Assembly: GCF_001642935.1 (NCBI RefSeq)
Contig: NZ_CP016761.1
Span: 3,224,001 to 3,288,000, forward strand
Length of the DNA stretch: 64,000 bases
From: Fictibacillus arsenicus
GTDB lineage: Bacteria > Bacillota > Bacilli > Bacillales > Fictibacillaceae
Reading direction: 5' to 3'
Part shown: positions 41,291 to 49,792 of the stretch, piece after piece
Position numbering within the stretch: position 1 is the first letter of the stretch
Layout of the letters: the number at the start of each line of letters is the position of its first letter
The notes under the pieces: generated by a model
What the model saw: only the letters and a program-made list of their open reading frames with translations
Told to the model about the DNA's origin: nothing
The model's database searches: none
Made by a program: the position numbers and the translations under genes

Positions 41291-41818
41291 ATGGGATACG
41301 AAATGGATAACATTTTAATAACAGAAAATCAATTGATGCAAAAAGTGAAAGAAATCGGTACGCAAATTAGACAGGATTTCCAAGATGAACCCCTCGTATT
41401 TATTATTGTATTAAAAGGTGCATTTGTCTTTGCTGCAGATTTAATCCGAGTACTGAACGGAAAAGTTATGATTGATTTTGTGGTAGCTTCGAGTTATGGC
41501 AATCAAACGGTAACTACTGGAAAAGTCCGACTGCTAAAGGATATCGATGTGAACATCACAGGTAAAAATGTCGTGCTTGTGGAGGATATCATCGATTCCG
41601 GATTAACGCTAAGCTTTTTAAAGGAGCATTTCCAGCTTCATAAACCAAAGTCCATGAAAATATGTACGTTGCTTGATAAACCTGAGCGACGAAAGGTCGA
41701 CTTAAAAGCGGATTATGTAGGATTTGTTATTCCAGATAAATTCATTATCGGATATGGCATTGACTATGCGGAGATGTACCGAAACCTGCCATACATAGCT
41801 ACTATAAAGGAAGTATAA
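41291..41818 (+). CDS. hpt: Hypoxanthine phosphoribosyltransferase
   Basis: Purine salvage enzyme of 175 residues that makes IMP (and GMP) from hypoxanthine (guanine) and PRPP. The PRPP-binding motif is VVLVEDIIDSGLTL near residues 95-110. VLKGAFVFAADLIR is the pyrophosphate loop region, and VPDKFIIGYGIDYAEMYRNL-like sequence (VIPDKFIIGYGIDYAEMYRN) marks the base site. All key residues are present. It stands alone, away from the usual tilS-hpt-ftsH cluster, so it may be a second copy in this genome. GGAAGGTGAG precedes ATG 41291. Confidence 0.93.
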   Translation: MGYEMDNILITENQLMQKVKEIGTQIRQDFQDEPLVFIIVLKGAFVFAADLIRVLNGKVMIDFVVASSYGNQTVTTGKVRLLKDIDVNITGKNVVLVEDIIDSGLTLSFLKEHFQLHKPKSMKICTLLDKPERRKVDLKADYVGFVIPDKFIIGYGIDYAEMYRNLPYIATIKEV

Positions 41819-41845
41819 GCCAGTTTGTTGAATAATTAAATATAA

Positions 41846-41875
41846 AAAAAGAGCTCACTTTATGTGAGCCCTATT
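41846..41875 (+). terminator. Terminator of hpt
   Basis: GAGCTCAC TTTA TGTGAGCCC with A-run left and TATTTT right. Confidence 0.75.
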
Positions 41876-41877
41876 TT

Positions 41878-41945
41878 GCAATTCCGCTAAATTATGAAAA
41901 TCATTCCGGAGAATTTTGAACAGATTCCGGTAAATTATGAAAAAC
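41878..41945. repeat. Three-unit 21-22 bp module repeat, CCGGAAT variant
   Basis: On the minus strand units TTTCATAATTTACCGGAAT, TTCAAAATTCTCCGGAAT and TTTCATAATTTAGCGGAAT alternate with 2-4 base spacers. Same period and position of the GC core as 6495-6580 and 49627-49727. Confidence 0.6.
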
Positions 41946-41950
41946 TACAT

Positions 41951-43150
41951 TTAGTTACCTACTGCCACTTTTCGTTCCACTACATCATGAACAAGAAGTA
42001 CACCTAACTGGTGATGTTCATTTTGATAAAGCGATCCTTGAACGAATCGGATCTCTCCATTTAGATCAAGTACTTCCAGTTTACAGTACGCTGCGTTAAT
42101 TTGAAGTGCTTTGTAAAGACTTGTTTCATTTGTCAGCGTCACACCGTTTACTTTTACGATTATTTCCCCGACCTTTAATCCCATTTTAACTGCGGGTGTT
42201 CCAGGCACAACAGCAAGTATGATAACCCCTTTATCCCTCTGTACAAAAAGAGAAGGTCTTGTGTCATCGCGCTGACTGGTTACGAGCGTAATGAGCTCAC
42301 GGCCTGCAAGGCCTGCAGCGATCGCAATGGCAATTAGTAGCGGCAGATTATAAAAATGACCGGCAGCTGCAATTGCTAATACGAGAACACCCAATAAAGT
42401 AACTTGCTTTCCAAGATGCTTAATCGCTTCGACAGGCAGCGTGTGTGTAACAAGCTGGCGATATCCGATTGCAAATGGCACTAAGAAAAAAGAAAATCCT
42501 ACTGCTCCCATTGGAAACAATGGCCACCATTCTAAAACTGGAATTGAGCCTGCCGGAAGGACGAGAAACTGAGGAACGATCCAGAACCGTGTTGCTTCGT
42601 GCGCTCCTACATAATGGCCTCTTTTTCCTTTAAAAAGGCGTGGTGAAGTACGGTCCGCACCTTTCCATAAAATCAGGACTCCTTCCTGAATCAAAAGCAC
42701 GCCTAAAATAACAGCTAATGAATCAAGCGGTGTATTTTGAATATCTTCAATCCATTTATCCAAAAAAGCCATTCCGGTGTTTAGTTTTGGCAGTAAAAGA
42801 CCTGCGATTGCGGCTAAGTTTACTGCATACGCTGGTGCCATAAAGCGAGTTTTCATTGTCAGTGCCAGAACGACATACATCAAACCGATTAAAGCAATCA
42901 TACCAATCGGCAAAGTAACGCCGGCCGCAATAAAGATAACTGATCCTATGAGTCCAATAAGAATACCAGGCAGCAATGAAAATATTAGATTATCAATTAC
43001 GGGGTGAACCTTTACTTTAAATTCTTTCCGTTCCCGTTTTACACGTTTAAGTCCGATCAAGAATGCTACGAATATAAAACCATAAAAAAGCGGGTGTAAA
43101 AAAAGCAGCCCGATGCCTTCTATCAGTTCATTCACAAAGGTGTCTGTCAT
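41951..43150 (-). CDS. minJ: PDZ-containing polytopic protein, MinJ-like
   Basis: Topological determinant of cell division of 399 residues: about eight hydrophobic segments in residues 10-290, then a C-terminal PDZ domain (about 300-395, with VIILAVVPGTPAVKMGLKVG and VNGVTLTNETSLYKAL). MinJ bridges DivIVA and MinD at the poles in B. subtilis. Its position near ctpB and ftsEX matches that genome. It overlaps the upstream DUF4083 gene by 4 bases (ATGA), so translation is coupled. RBS GAGGAGAG before ATG 43150. The assignment rests on architecture and context. Confidence 0.82.
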   Translation of the reverse strand: MTDTFVNELIEGIGLLFLHPLFYGFIFVAFLIGLKRVKRERKEFKVKVHPVIDNLIFSLLPGILIGLIGSVIFIAAGVTLPIGMIALIGLMYVVLALTMKTRFMAPAYAVNLAAIAGLLLPKLNTGMAFLDKWIEDIQNTPLDSLAVILGVLLIQEGVLILWKGADRTSPRLFKGKRGHYVGAHEATRFWIVPQFLVLPAGSIPVLEWWPLFPMGAVGFSFFLVPFAIGYRQLVTHTLPVEAIKHLGKQVTLLGVLVLAIAAAGHFYNLPLLIAIAIAAGLAGRELITLVTSQRDDTRPSLFVQRDKGVIILAVVPGTPAVKMGLKVGEIIVKVNGVTLTNETSLYKALQINAAYCKLEVLDLNGEIRFVQGSLYQNEHHQLGVLLVHDVVERKVAVGN

Positions 43151-43326
43151 GGGCGTTCTCTCCTCTTCTCTTCTTGCAGTTTATCCACTTTTTCTTCAAT
43201 TCTTTTTAGTCTTCTATCACTCGACACAGCTCGTTTTATCAGCATTCCGACTCCGCTTATGATAGCGAGCAGAACTAAAAATGCCATAAGCTGAAAAAGT
43301 ATGTCTCCAACATTTAATGATCCCAT
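43147..43326 (-). CDS. DUF4083-like small membrane protein overlapping minJ
   Basis: Protein of 59 residues, too small for many gene-finders. It has one N-terminal transmembrane helix (FQLMAFLVLLAIISGVGMLI) and a basic, coiled-coil-like tail (KRIEEKVDKLQEEKRRERP), the DUF4083 pattern. AAAGGGG is upstream of ATG 43326. Its TGA overlaps the minJ ATG (ATGA). The layout suggests a stoichiometric link with MinJ; its function is unknown. Confidence 0.78.
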   Translation of the reverse strand: MGSLNVGDILFQLMAFLVLLAIISGVGMLIKRAVSSDRRLKRIEEKVDKLQEEKRRERP

Positions 43327-43376
43327 TTTGTTTTACCCCTTTAAAAAGTACACTTGTGGCTTTTTCAGTTTCTTCA

Positions 43377-43545
43377 ATGAAAAGTTGATTGAAGTGTAAG
43401 GTGCGAGACTCCTGGGGGATTCGCGGGACAGGTGAGACTCCTAAGGGCGCAAAGCGCCGAGGAGGCTCACCGCACGCCCCCCGGAAAGCGAGCATCCTGA
43501 AACGGAAATCAACCACTTCCAAGAGCAGCAATGCTTCAAGTGCAG
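43377..43545 (-). repeat. Interspersed GC-rich repeat, short form, opposite orientation
   Basis: Contains AAGGTGCGAGACTCCTGGGG, GGCGCAAAGCGCCGAGGAGG, CACCGCACGCCCCCCGGAAA and GCGAGCATCCTGAAACGGAA. No central insert. It has a strong internal hairpin (GGCGCAAAGCGCC). Confidence 0.85.
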
Positions 43546-43626
43546 CAGCTTACAAAAAAATCCGCAGAGAATATTTCCTCTACGGATAGTATTCGTGTTT
43601 CGGTTGTTTTTTCCTGCCATAATCCC

Positions 43627-45084
43627 TTACTTTGCAAGTAATTCGATGGCTGTTTTACGCTGAACATCGTTTTTCTCATTACGGATTGAATCGATTACTT
43701 TCGCTTCCATCTTACCGGCTGTTTTTTGATCAATTTTCCCTGTTGCTGATAAGCTGTTCGCGCGTTGGAAAGCTGTAACAGCAGACTGGGTTTTTTCATC
43801 AAAATAACCGTCTTCACGTCCTGTTTGGAAACCTAATCCGTTCAGCATCACTTGAGCATTTTTAACTTGCTCATTATTCATGTCATACACAAGAGGCTTT
43901 TCGATCGAGATCGGATTTGTGTAGAAGTATTCAGGCTGTTTCACTTCAAAAGTTGGCTTCACGCCTTTTTTATGAATCCAGTTTCCGTCCGGCGTCAGCC
44001 ATTTAAACAATGTCAGCTTAATGTTCGAGCCATCACCTAAGTCGATGGACTGCTGAACTGTTCCTTTACCGAATGACTTCTCACCGACTAGCTCGTAACT
44101 GCCTGCTTCTTGAAGTGCGGCAGCTAGAATTTCAGACGCAGATGCACTGCCTTTATCAATTAATCCTACGATTGGATAATCCTTCTTTTCTTTAAGGGTG
44201 GAAACATAACGCTCTTTGTTTCCTTTACGGTCTTCAATCTGTACAAACGGCTTATTTTCTGGAATGATCTGACGCAGAATGCTGTCTACTGCCTCAAGGT
44301 ATCCTCCAGGATTTCCGCGGACATCAATGACAAGCCCGTCGATTCCCTTCTTTTCAAGCTCAGTAAGCTGCTTCTTGAAGTCTGAGCCTGTTTTTTCGGA
44401 GAAAGATGTAATCTCGATCACACCGATGTTTTTTCCGTTTGCTTTTTCAATATCTGAATAAACGGTCTCGATCGGAATCTCATCACGTGTTACTTTAATC
44501 GGCATTACGTTGTTCACGCCGCTGCGCTTCACACCTAATGTGACGACAGAGCCTTTTTCACCGCGGATCTTCAATACTGCTTTATAAAGGTCTAGACCTT
44601 CAACACTTTTGCCGTCAATCGTAATAATCTGGTCGTTCGGTTTTAAGCCCGCTTTCTCGGCAGGTGAATCTTTAAATGGTGCAACAATCGTTACTTTGCC
44701 GTCCACCATGCTTACTTCGGCACCGATTCCTTCAAAAGAAGAATCCAATGACTGAGTGAACTGGCTTGCCGTATCCTCATCCATATAGACGGAATAAGGA
44801 TCTTTCAGCGTTTTTACCATTCCTTGAATGGCGCCTTCCAGCAATTTTTCACGATCCACATCTTCTACATAACGGGAAGAAATAATCTCGTACGTTTTTT
44901 GAAGCTTCGCGAACTCTTCATCGCTGTCAATCTTTGTTTCCGTTTTCGGTAAATCACTTACTCCATCGTTTTGAACAAATTTTGAGCCATTTCCAAATAG
45001 CGCCAAAGAGCCATACATTCCACCAGCACCGACAAGCAAGGAAACAACAATCAGCAGGGCCAACATCTTTTTATTTACGTTCAT
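43627..45084 (-). CDS. ctpB: S41 family carboxyl-terminal processing protease CtpB
   Basis: Membrane-anchored serine protease of 485 residues. An N-terminal helix (MLALLIVVSLLVGAGGMYGS) is followed by a PDZ domain (about 105-190, FEGIGAEVSMVDGKVTIVAP), the S41 core with catalytic Ser in KGSASASEILAAALQEAG and Lys in GEKSFGKGTVQ, and a C-terminal peptidoglycan-binding domain (about 400-470, AQVMLNGLGFQTGREDGYFD). CtpB in Bacillus cleaves SpoIVFA during sporulation; others process envelope proteins. ATG 45084 is chosen, 6 bases after GAGGTG. It sits between the EnvC-like gene and DUF4083/minJ, all on one strand. Confidence 0.93.
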   Translation of the reverse strand: MNVNKKMLALLIVVSLLVGAGGMYGSLALFGNGSKFVQNDGVSDLPKTETKIDSDEEFAKLQKTYEIISSRYVEDVDREKLLEGAIQGMVKTLKDPYSVYMDEDTASQFTQSLDSSFEGIGAEVSMVDGKVTIVAPFKDSPAEKAGLKPNDQIITIDGKSVEGLDLYKAVLKIRGEKGSVVTLGVKRSGVNNVMPIKVTRDEIPIETVYSDIEKANGKNIGVIEITSFSEKTGSDFKKQLTELEKKGIDGLVIDVRGNPGGYLEAVDSILRQIIPENKPFVQIEDRKGNKERYVSTLKEKKDYPIVGLIDKGSASASEILAAALQEAGSYELVGEKSFGKGTVQQSIDLGDGSNIKLTLFKWLTPDGNWIHKKGVKPTFEVKQPEYFYTNPISIEKPLVYDMNNEQVKNAQVMLNGLGFQTGREDGYFDEKTQSAVTAFQRANSLSATGKIDQKTAGKMEAKVIDSIRNEKNDVQRKTAIELLAK

Positions 45085-45109
45085 TCTGCTCACCTCATTT
45101 TTGCAGGAA

Positions 45110-45145
45110 AAGGCATCACACCCTGCAAAGTGCGATGCCTTCCAT
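45110..45145 (-). terminator. Terminator after the EnvC-like gene
   Basis: Minus strand GGCATCGCAC, loop, GTGTGATGCC then TTTTCC. Confidence 0.7.
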
Positions 45146-45219
45146 TGTAAGAGATTCGACGAAAGAAGCCTGTCTCCTACTTCACTATATGAATAGCTTG
45201 TTTACTTTATGAGTTTATT

Positions 45220-46431
45220 TTACCAATATGCCGCAGGATTTACAGCATTTGTTTTTCCTGCATTCCAAGGACCTTTGTGAAGCTCAAAGTGCAGATGCTG
45301 ACCATGAGAACGTCCTGTGTTACCCATGTTTCCTAGGAACTGTCCTTTTGATACAGAACCGCCTGAAACAGCACGGCTGCTCATATGAGCGTAAACTGTT
45401 GTCCACTGCTGTCCACCGATAGAATGTGAGATGTAAACCACATTACCGTATGATGAGGAATACTCGGACTTAATGACCGTTCCATCAGCTGCTGCATAAA
45501 TTGGAACTGTTCCGCCTTGCGCGATGTCGATTCCTTCATGCATACCGCTGCTTCTCATACCGAACGGAGAGGTAATGGCTCCAGCTGCAGGTTTGATGAT
45601 CAAGCCATTGCCAGATACAGGTCCCATTGATGGAGCAGATCCACCTGATGAAGATTTGCGTGCTTTTTCACGTGCAGCTGCACGAGCTTGTTCAGCACGG
45701 AACGCTTCTTCCTGAGCCTTAAGGAGCGCACCTTCGTTTTCAATCTTGTGTGCTTCTTTATGCAGTTCCTCTTCCTCTGATTGAAGAGAAGTCATCAAGC
45801 GGTCTTTTTCAGCCATTTGTGCTTTCAGCTGCTTTTGAAGCTTTTGCAAGTCTTTCATTGCATTTTGCAGATTGCTGAGTTTTTTCTCAACAGATGCCAT
45901 TTTATTCTCAAGAAGTTCTTTATCTTTCTTTTGTTCTTCTAAAAGCTGGCGGTCTTGTTCTGCGATCATGTTCAATGCTAGAACACGGTCAAGGAAATCA
46001 CCGAAGTCCTTTGAACCTAGAACGACTTCAAGGTATGAAACAGCTCCACCAGATTCGTACATAGAGTTAACACGTTCTTTTAAAAGCTTGTCACGCTCAT
46101 CAATTCGCTTTTGAACGACAGTGATCTCTTCTTTTAATTGTGCAATTTCATCTTTTGTTTCTTTAATATCTGCTTGCTTTTGGATGATCTTTTCATCAGT
46201 TGCAGTTGTAAGCTTATCAAGACGCTCAACTTCTGCTTCTAGTGCAGCCTGGCTGCTTTTATTCTCTTCAAGCTTAGCTTTTGAATCCTTGGCTTTTTTA
46301 GCATTATCTTGTTGTTTTTTCTTGATGCTTGATAAAGATTCCGCGTGAACGACGGATTCAGAGTGATACACAGTAAAAGCGCTCAGTGCCAAACATAAAG
46401 ACAGCACTGTACCAAACACTTTGCTTTTCAT
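45220..46431 (-). CDS. Coiled-coil M23 peptidase, EnvC-like murein hydrolase activator
   Basis: Secreted protein of 403 residues. A signal peptide (KVFGTVLSLCLALSAFTVYH, then VHAES) precedes a long coiled coil (about 35-255: repeated KxxLxxE patterns), then a degenerate LytM/M23 domain (about 280-400) with SPFGMRSSGMHEGIDIAQGG and HSIGGQQWTTVYAHM and a GHGQHLHFELH-type end (SHGQHLHFELHKGPWN). The zinc ligands of active M23 (HxxxD and HxH) appear present, so it might be a hydrolase itself. Being next to ftsEX, it is the probable extracellular partner that FtsEX controls, as EnvC in E. coli or CwlO in Bacillus. Confidence 0.88.
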   Translation of the reverse strand: MKSKVFGTVLSLCLALSAFTVYHSESVVHAESLSSIKKKQQDNAKKAKDSKAKLEENKSSQAALEAEVERLDKLTTATDEKIIQKQADIKETKDEIAQLKEEITVVQKRIDERDKLLKERVNSMYESGGAVSYLEVVLGSKDFGDFLDRVLALNMIAEQDRQLLEEQKKDKELLENKMASVEKKLSNLQNAMKDLQKLQKQLKAQMAEKDRLMTSLQSEEEELHKEAHKIENEGALLKAQEEAFRAEQARAAAREKARKSSSGGSAPSMGPVSGNGLIIKPAAGAITSPFGMRSSGMHEGIDIAQGGTVPIYAAADGTVIKSEYSSSYGNVVYISHSIGGQQWTTVYAHMSSRAVSGGSVSKGQFLGNMGNTGRSHGQHLHFELHKGPWNAGKTNAVNPAAYW

Positions 46432-46495
46432 TCGTTTTCCTCCCTAACCCCTATTAATTTGTTTCGTTTTCTTGAATCTTTACTTCTGCGATCTA

Positions 46496-47389
46496 TTAAA
46501 TCTTTAAGAACTTACGGACAGACGTCAAGCTTCCCCATACTCCGATAACTCCGCCGATCAGCAGCATCAATATTGACAACTGAGGAATAAGCGGTGTTAC
46601 TGGAAGCAGCTCGATAAATACTGTCCCTAACTTTTGATTAACGATGTCAAATATCGCTTGGTATCCCACTGCGATTACGATAATAGGAAGGAAAGCTCCA
46701 AACACCCCTAATGCAAATCCTTCGATAAAGAACGGCCAGCGGATAAACCCATTTGTCGCTCCAACGAGTTTCATAATTTCAATCTCGCGACGGCGTGTAA
46801 CAATTGTCAGTTTTATTGTATTTGAGATCAGGAACATCGCTGTGAATACTAGGCCTAGAACGAGCACGATCCCAACGTTTCGGGCAACATCTGTAACTTT
46901 AAATAGCTTTTCAACGGTTCCTTGTCCATACTCTACTTTGTTTACGAATTTAAGTTTATCTACTTCTTTAGCTACAGCTGCTGTATCCTGCGGCTTATCA
47001 GTATAAATAATAAAAGCATCACGAAGCGGGTTTTCGTCTTTTAATGAAGAAAATGCTTCTCCTTCATCTCCAAGACTTTCTATTAATTCATCTAGCCCTT
47101 CTTCTTTCGACTGATACTTAACTGTTTTTACCTTATCAAGATTCTCAAGTTGTTTTTGATAGGCATCATAGTTCTCGGATTTCTCTGTTCTTTCAATATA
47201 AGCTCTGATTTGTACATCATCTTCTATTTGACTGGCAATATGATTAATGTTCAAAAGAATCGCCAGGAATACACTTACTAAGAGTAATGTTACGGTTACT
47301 GCAGAGATCGAAGCGAAAGACATCCAGCCGTTCCGTCCCATGCTCTTAAATGCTTCTACAAAATGACGTTTCAGTGTTCTAATCTTCAT
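46496..47389 (-). CDS. ftsX: Cell division ABC transporter permease FtsX
   Basis: Membrane partner of FtsE, 297 residues: an N-terminal cytoplasmic helix, TM1 (about 20-42), a large extracellular loop (45-165) with IEDDVQIRAYIERTEKSENY, then three TM segments. It transmits ATP hydrolysis to cell-wall hydrolases. The ATG at 47389 is chosen; the ORF stays open 18 codons further upstream inside ftsE, but that part is not FtsX-like. It overlaps ftsE by 11 bases. The EnvC-like gene lies 64 bases downstream. Confidence 0.94.
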   Translation of the reverse strand: MKIRTLKRHFVEAFKSMGRNGWMSFASISAVTVTLLLVSVFLAILLNINHIASQIEDDVQIRAYIERTEKSENYDAYQKQLENLDKVKTVKYQSKEEGLDELIESLGDEGEAFSSLKDENPLRDAFIIYTDKPQDTAAVAKEVDKLKFVNKVEYGQGTVEKLFKVTDVARNVGIVLVLGLVFTAMFLISNTIKLTIVTRRREIEIMKLVGATNGFIRWPFFIEGFALGVFGAFLPIIVIAVGYQAIFDIVNQKLGTVFIELLPVTPLIPQLSILMLLIGGVIGVWGSLTSVRKFLKI

Positions 47390-48065
47390 AGCCGTAATCC
47401 CCCTTCGCCTCATCACGTACAATTCGGCCGCCTTCGATGGCAATTACGCGCTTTGTGATTGTATTAACGATTTCTTTATTGTGAGTCGCCATGACCACTG
47501 TAGTGCCACGGTCGTTAATTTCTTTAAAAATGTCCATGATTTCCCACGCGGTTTCTGGATCCAGGTTCCCCGTAGGCTCGTCCGCAATGACAACTGGCGG
47601 CCGGTTCACGATAGAACGTGCAATCGATACACGCTGCTGTTCTCCTCCGGATAGCTCATCCGGGAACATGCGGGCTTTGTTTTTCAGCTTTACAAGGTCA
47701 AGAACTTCCATAACACGTTCTCTGATCACTTTTGGTGATTCCTCAATAACTTCAAGCGCAAATGCTACGTTTTCGTAAACAGTTAAGCGCGGTAAAAGTT
47801 TAAAGTCCTGGAAGATAACTCCCATTTTTCTGCGAACTTTTGGAATCTGTCTTTCTTTTACCTTAGCAAGATTCGTGCCGTTTATAATAATAGATCCTTG
47901 TGTTGGCTTTTCTTCACGATACATACATTTTATAAATGTAGATTTTCCAGCACCACTAGGTCCGACTACATAAACAAATTCACCTTTTTCTATGTAGACG
48001 TCAACCCCGTTTAATGCCATGACACCATTCGGATATGTTTTCCACACATCAATCATTTCTATCAA
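47379..48065 (-). CDS. ftsE: Cell division ATP-binding protein FtsE
   Basis: ATPase of 228 residues that pairs with FtsX to activate peptidoglycan hydrolases. Walker A is VVGPSGAGKSTFIK, the Q-loop GVIFQDFKLLPRL, signature LSGGEQQRVSIAR, Walker B VVIADEPTGNLDPET, the His switch VVMATHNKEIV. The start is TTG 48065 (GGAAGTGA 8 bases before it); residues MIEMIDV agree with FtsE of B. subtilis, which begins MIEM. It heads the ftsEX operon. Confidence 0.95.
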   Translation of the reverse strand: MIEMIDVWKTYPNGVMALNGVDVYIEKGEFVYVVGPSGAGKSTFIKCMYREEKPTQGSIIINGTNLAKVKERQIPKVRRKMGVIFQDFKLLPRLTVYENVAFALEVIEESPKVIRERVMEVLDLVKLKNKARMFPDELSGGEQQRVSIARSIVNRPPVVIADEPTGNLDPETAWEIMDIFKEINDRGTTVVMATHNKEIVNTITKRVIAIEGGRIVRDEAKGDYGYED

Positions 48066-48475
48066 ACTAAATCACTTCCTTACTACCCCAAAAAGATATT
48101 TCCCTATTTAATCAACAATCTATTTATAAAGTTTTTCGACAATCACGCGATAAATGTCAGTTTTTTTCCGCAATAACTATTATAACATCTCGAACTGACA
48201 ATTTTATTACAATTGTATTTCATCTTACCTCTAACAAGGGACCTTGGTCGTGTTTTCTTGTTGCTGTGATGGTTAAAATACGACACGATTCGCTGAAATC
48301 CTTCATATTCACAAAAAACCTGCATGTAAACTTTTCGACAATCGGTTGCTAAAGTCGACCATCGAAATGAAAATTAGGCACTTTTGTACTGCACATACGG
48401 TACATTACATCGGCTAATATTACAGAATTTGTAGTAAGAAGGGGGTATATATGTAAAAAGTCCTATAAAAAGCAC
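48066..48475. other. Intergenic region upstream of ftsE
   Basis: About 410 bases without a convincing gene; B. subtilis has cccB near here but no cytochrome c motif (CxxCH) is visible. AT-rich with the ftsE promoter region assumed. Confidence 0.5.
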
Positions 48476-48508
48476 AAAAAATCAGCCGGTTGCGGCACCG
48501 GCTGGCAA
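48476..48508 (-). terminator. Terminator of the YitT-family gene
   Basis: Minus strand CAGCCGGT GCCGCA ACCGGCTG then ATTTTTTG. Confidence 0.9.
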
Positions 48509-48534
48509 GATTCGACTTATGGATTTAAGGGTGA

Positions 48535-49410
48535 TTATCCGCGTTTAAATCCTTCTCCAAGCACTTCATTCGCATTTACAACGATTACAAAGGCTGAAGG
48601 ATCAACACTTTTTACATATTGTTTTAATTTTGTAACTTCATATTGCGCAACAACGACCATCAGCATCGGCCGCTCATCCTGCGTATAACCGCCGAATGCA
48701 TTGATTTTCGTTACCCCGCGGTAAATATGAGTGAGTATCCCTTGACGCAGCTCTTCTTCTTGATCAGAAATGATTAGCGCCATTTTTGACGTTCCAAGTC
48801 CGATCTGCACAACATCGATCGTTTTTGCCGTGATGAACATCGCGATCAGTGCGTAAAGAGCTTGCTCGATTCCGAAGATAAATGCTGATGCAAGTACGAT
48901 TGTCCCGTCAATGAGGAGGATGATCGTTCCGAGTGAGATTCCGATGTATTTATGAATAATCTGTGCGAGGAGGTCCACCCCTCCTGTTGATGCTTTTCCT
49001 CGGAATACGATTCCAAGTCCAGCACCGATTCCAAGACCGCCGAAGATTGCGCCGAGTAAGGGTTCTTCTGTTGCGGCTCCCCACTCTTCAAAAATAAAGA
49101 CGAAGAATGGCAGCACAAGTGTACCAACAAGCGTTTTCGCACCGAATCTTTTTCCGAGGAAGAAAAGACCCGCGATGAACAGCGGTATGTTGAGACACCA
49201 CTGCACATAAGAAGGCTTCCATTGGAAGAGTCCGTATAGGATAGTCGAGATCCCGCTCACTCCGCCCGATGCGATCTCGTTCGGTAAGAGGAACACCGAG
49301 AATGCCAGGGCAACAAGCCCTGAGCCGATTACAACATAAATATATTCTAAAATAAGTTCAACTGTAGGGTGTAGAATTCCACCGCGTCTTTTTCTTATTG
49401 CCATCATCAT
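48535..49410 (-). CDS. YitT family membrane protein with DUF2179 domain (YvjA-like)
   Basis: Protein of 291 residues: five or six membrane helices (residues 15-175, with FSVFLLPNEIASGGVSGIST and GGLGIGAGLGIVFRGKASTG, the family motif) and a C-terminal cytosolic DUF2179 domain (about 200-285, ALIISDQEEELRQGILTHIY, then MLMVVVAQYEVTKLKQYVKS). Function unknown. The position near prfB-ftsE corresponds to yvjA of B. subtilis. Terminator follows. Confidence 0.9.
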   Translation of the reverse strand: MMMAIRKRRGGILHPTVELILEYIYVVIGSGLVALAFSVFLLPNEIASGGVSGISTILYGLFQWKPSYVQWCLNIPLFIAGLFFLGKRFGAKTLVGTLVLPFFVFIFEEWGAATEEPLLGAIFGGLGIGAGLGIVFRGKASTGGVDLLAQIIHKYIGISLGTIILLIDGTIVLASAFIFGIEQALYALIAMFITAKTIDVVQIGLGTSKMALIISDQEEELRQGILTHIYRGVTKINAFGGYTQDERPMLMVVVAQYEVTKLKQYVKSVDPSAFVIVVNANEVLGEGFKRG

Positions 49411-49626
49411 AGCTGTCTGTAAACCTCAAACTTTCATAAGGAATTTCTTTCAAACGAAAAAAGTATACCAAGCCTAGTATGCCCTTGTAAATGAGACCTT
49501 AGTGCCGCGGTGATGGGGTGAAGTGATGTTGAGTGGTATGGACTGGCGGGGGCAGTTCGGTCGTTTTGGATGTTTTGTGCGGCTGCACTGAGTCGTATCT
49601 TGTCGCTGGGTGTCGACTCGTGGTTA
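49411..49626. other. Intergenic region between YitT and the module repeat
   Basis: G-rich and non-coding (for example GGTGATGGGGTGAAGTGATG); no feature recognised. Confidence 0.4.
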
Positions 49627-49727
49627 TTTTCAAATTAACGTGGGATTCTCGAAATTAAGCCAGGAATTAATCCATTTAACGTGGGATTAATTTTGTTTTC
49701 CGTGGGATTCCCCATTTTCCGATGACT
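49627..49727. repeat. Four-unit 21-22 bp module repeat
   Basis: Units TTCAAATTAACGTGGGATT, AAATTAAGCCAGGAATTAA, TTTAACGTGGGATTAAT and TTTTCCGTGGGATTCCC in tandem. Both core types match the array at 6495-6580 read on its minus strand. Confidence 0.65.
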
Positions 49728-49792
49728 TATGGAGTAAATTGATTTTTTTCTAATACGATGGAATGCGGCATAATCTACTAATCAGTGATTGA

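Noticed and set aside
48143-48325. A 60-codon frame upstream of ftsE
   Set aside because: No ribosome-binding site, odd composition, and no cytochrome c motif as expected for a cccB-like gene.
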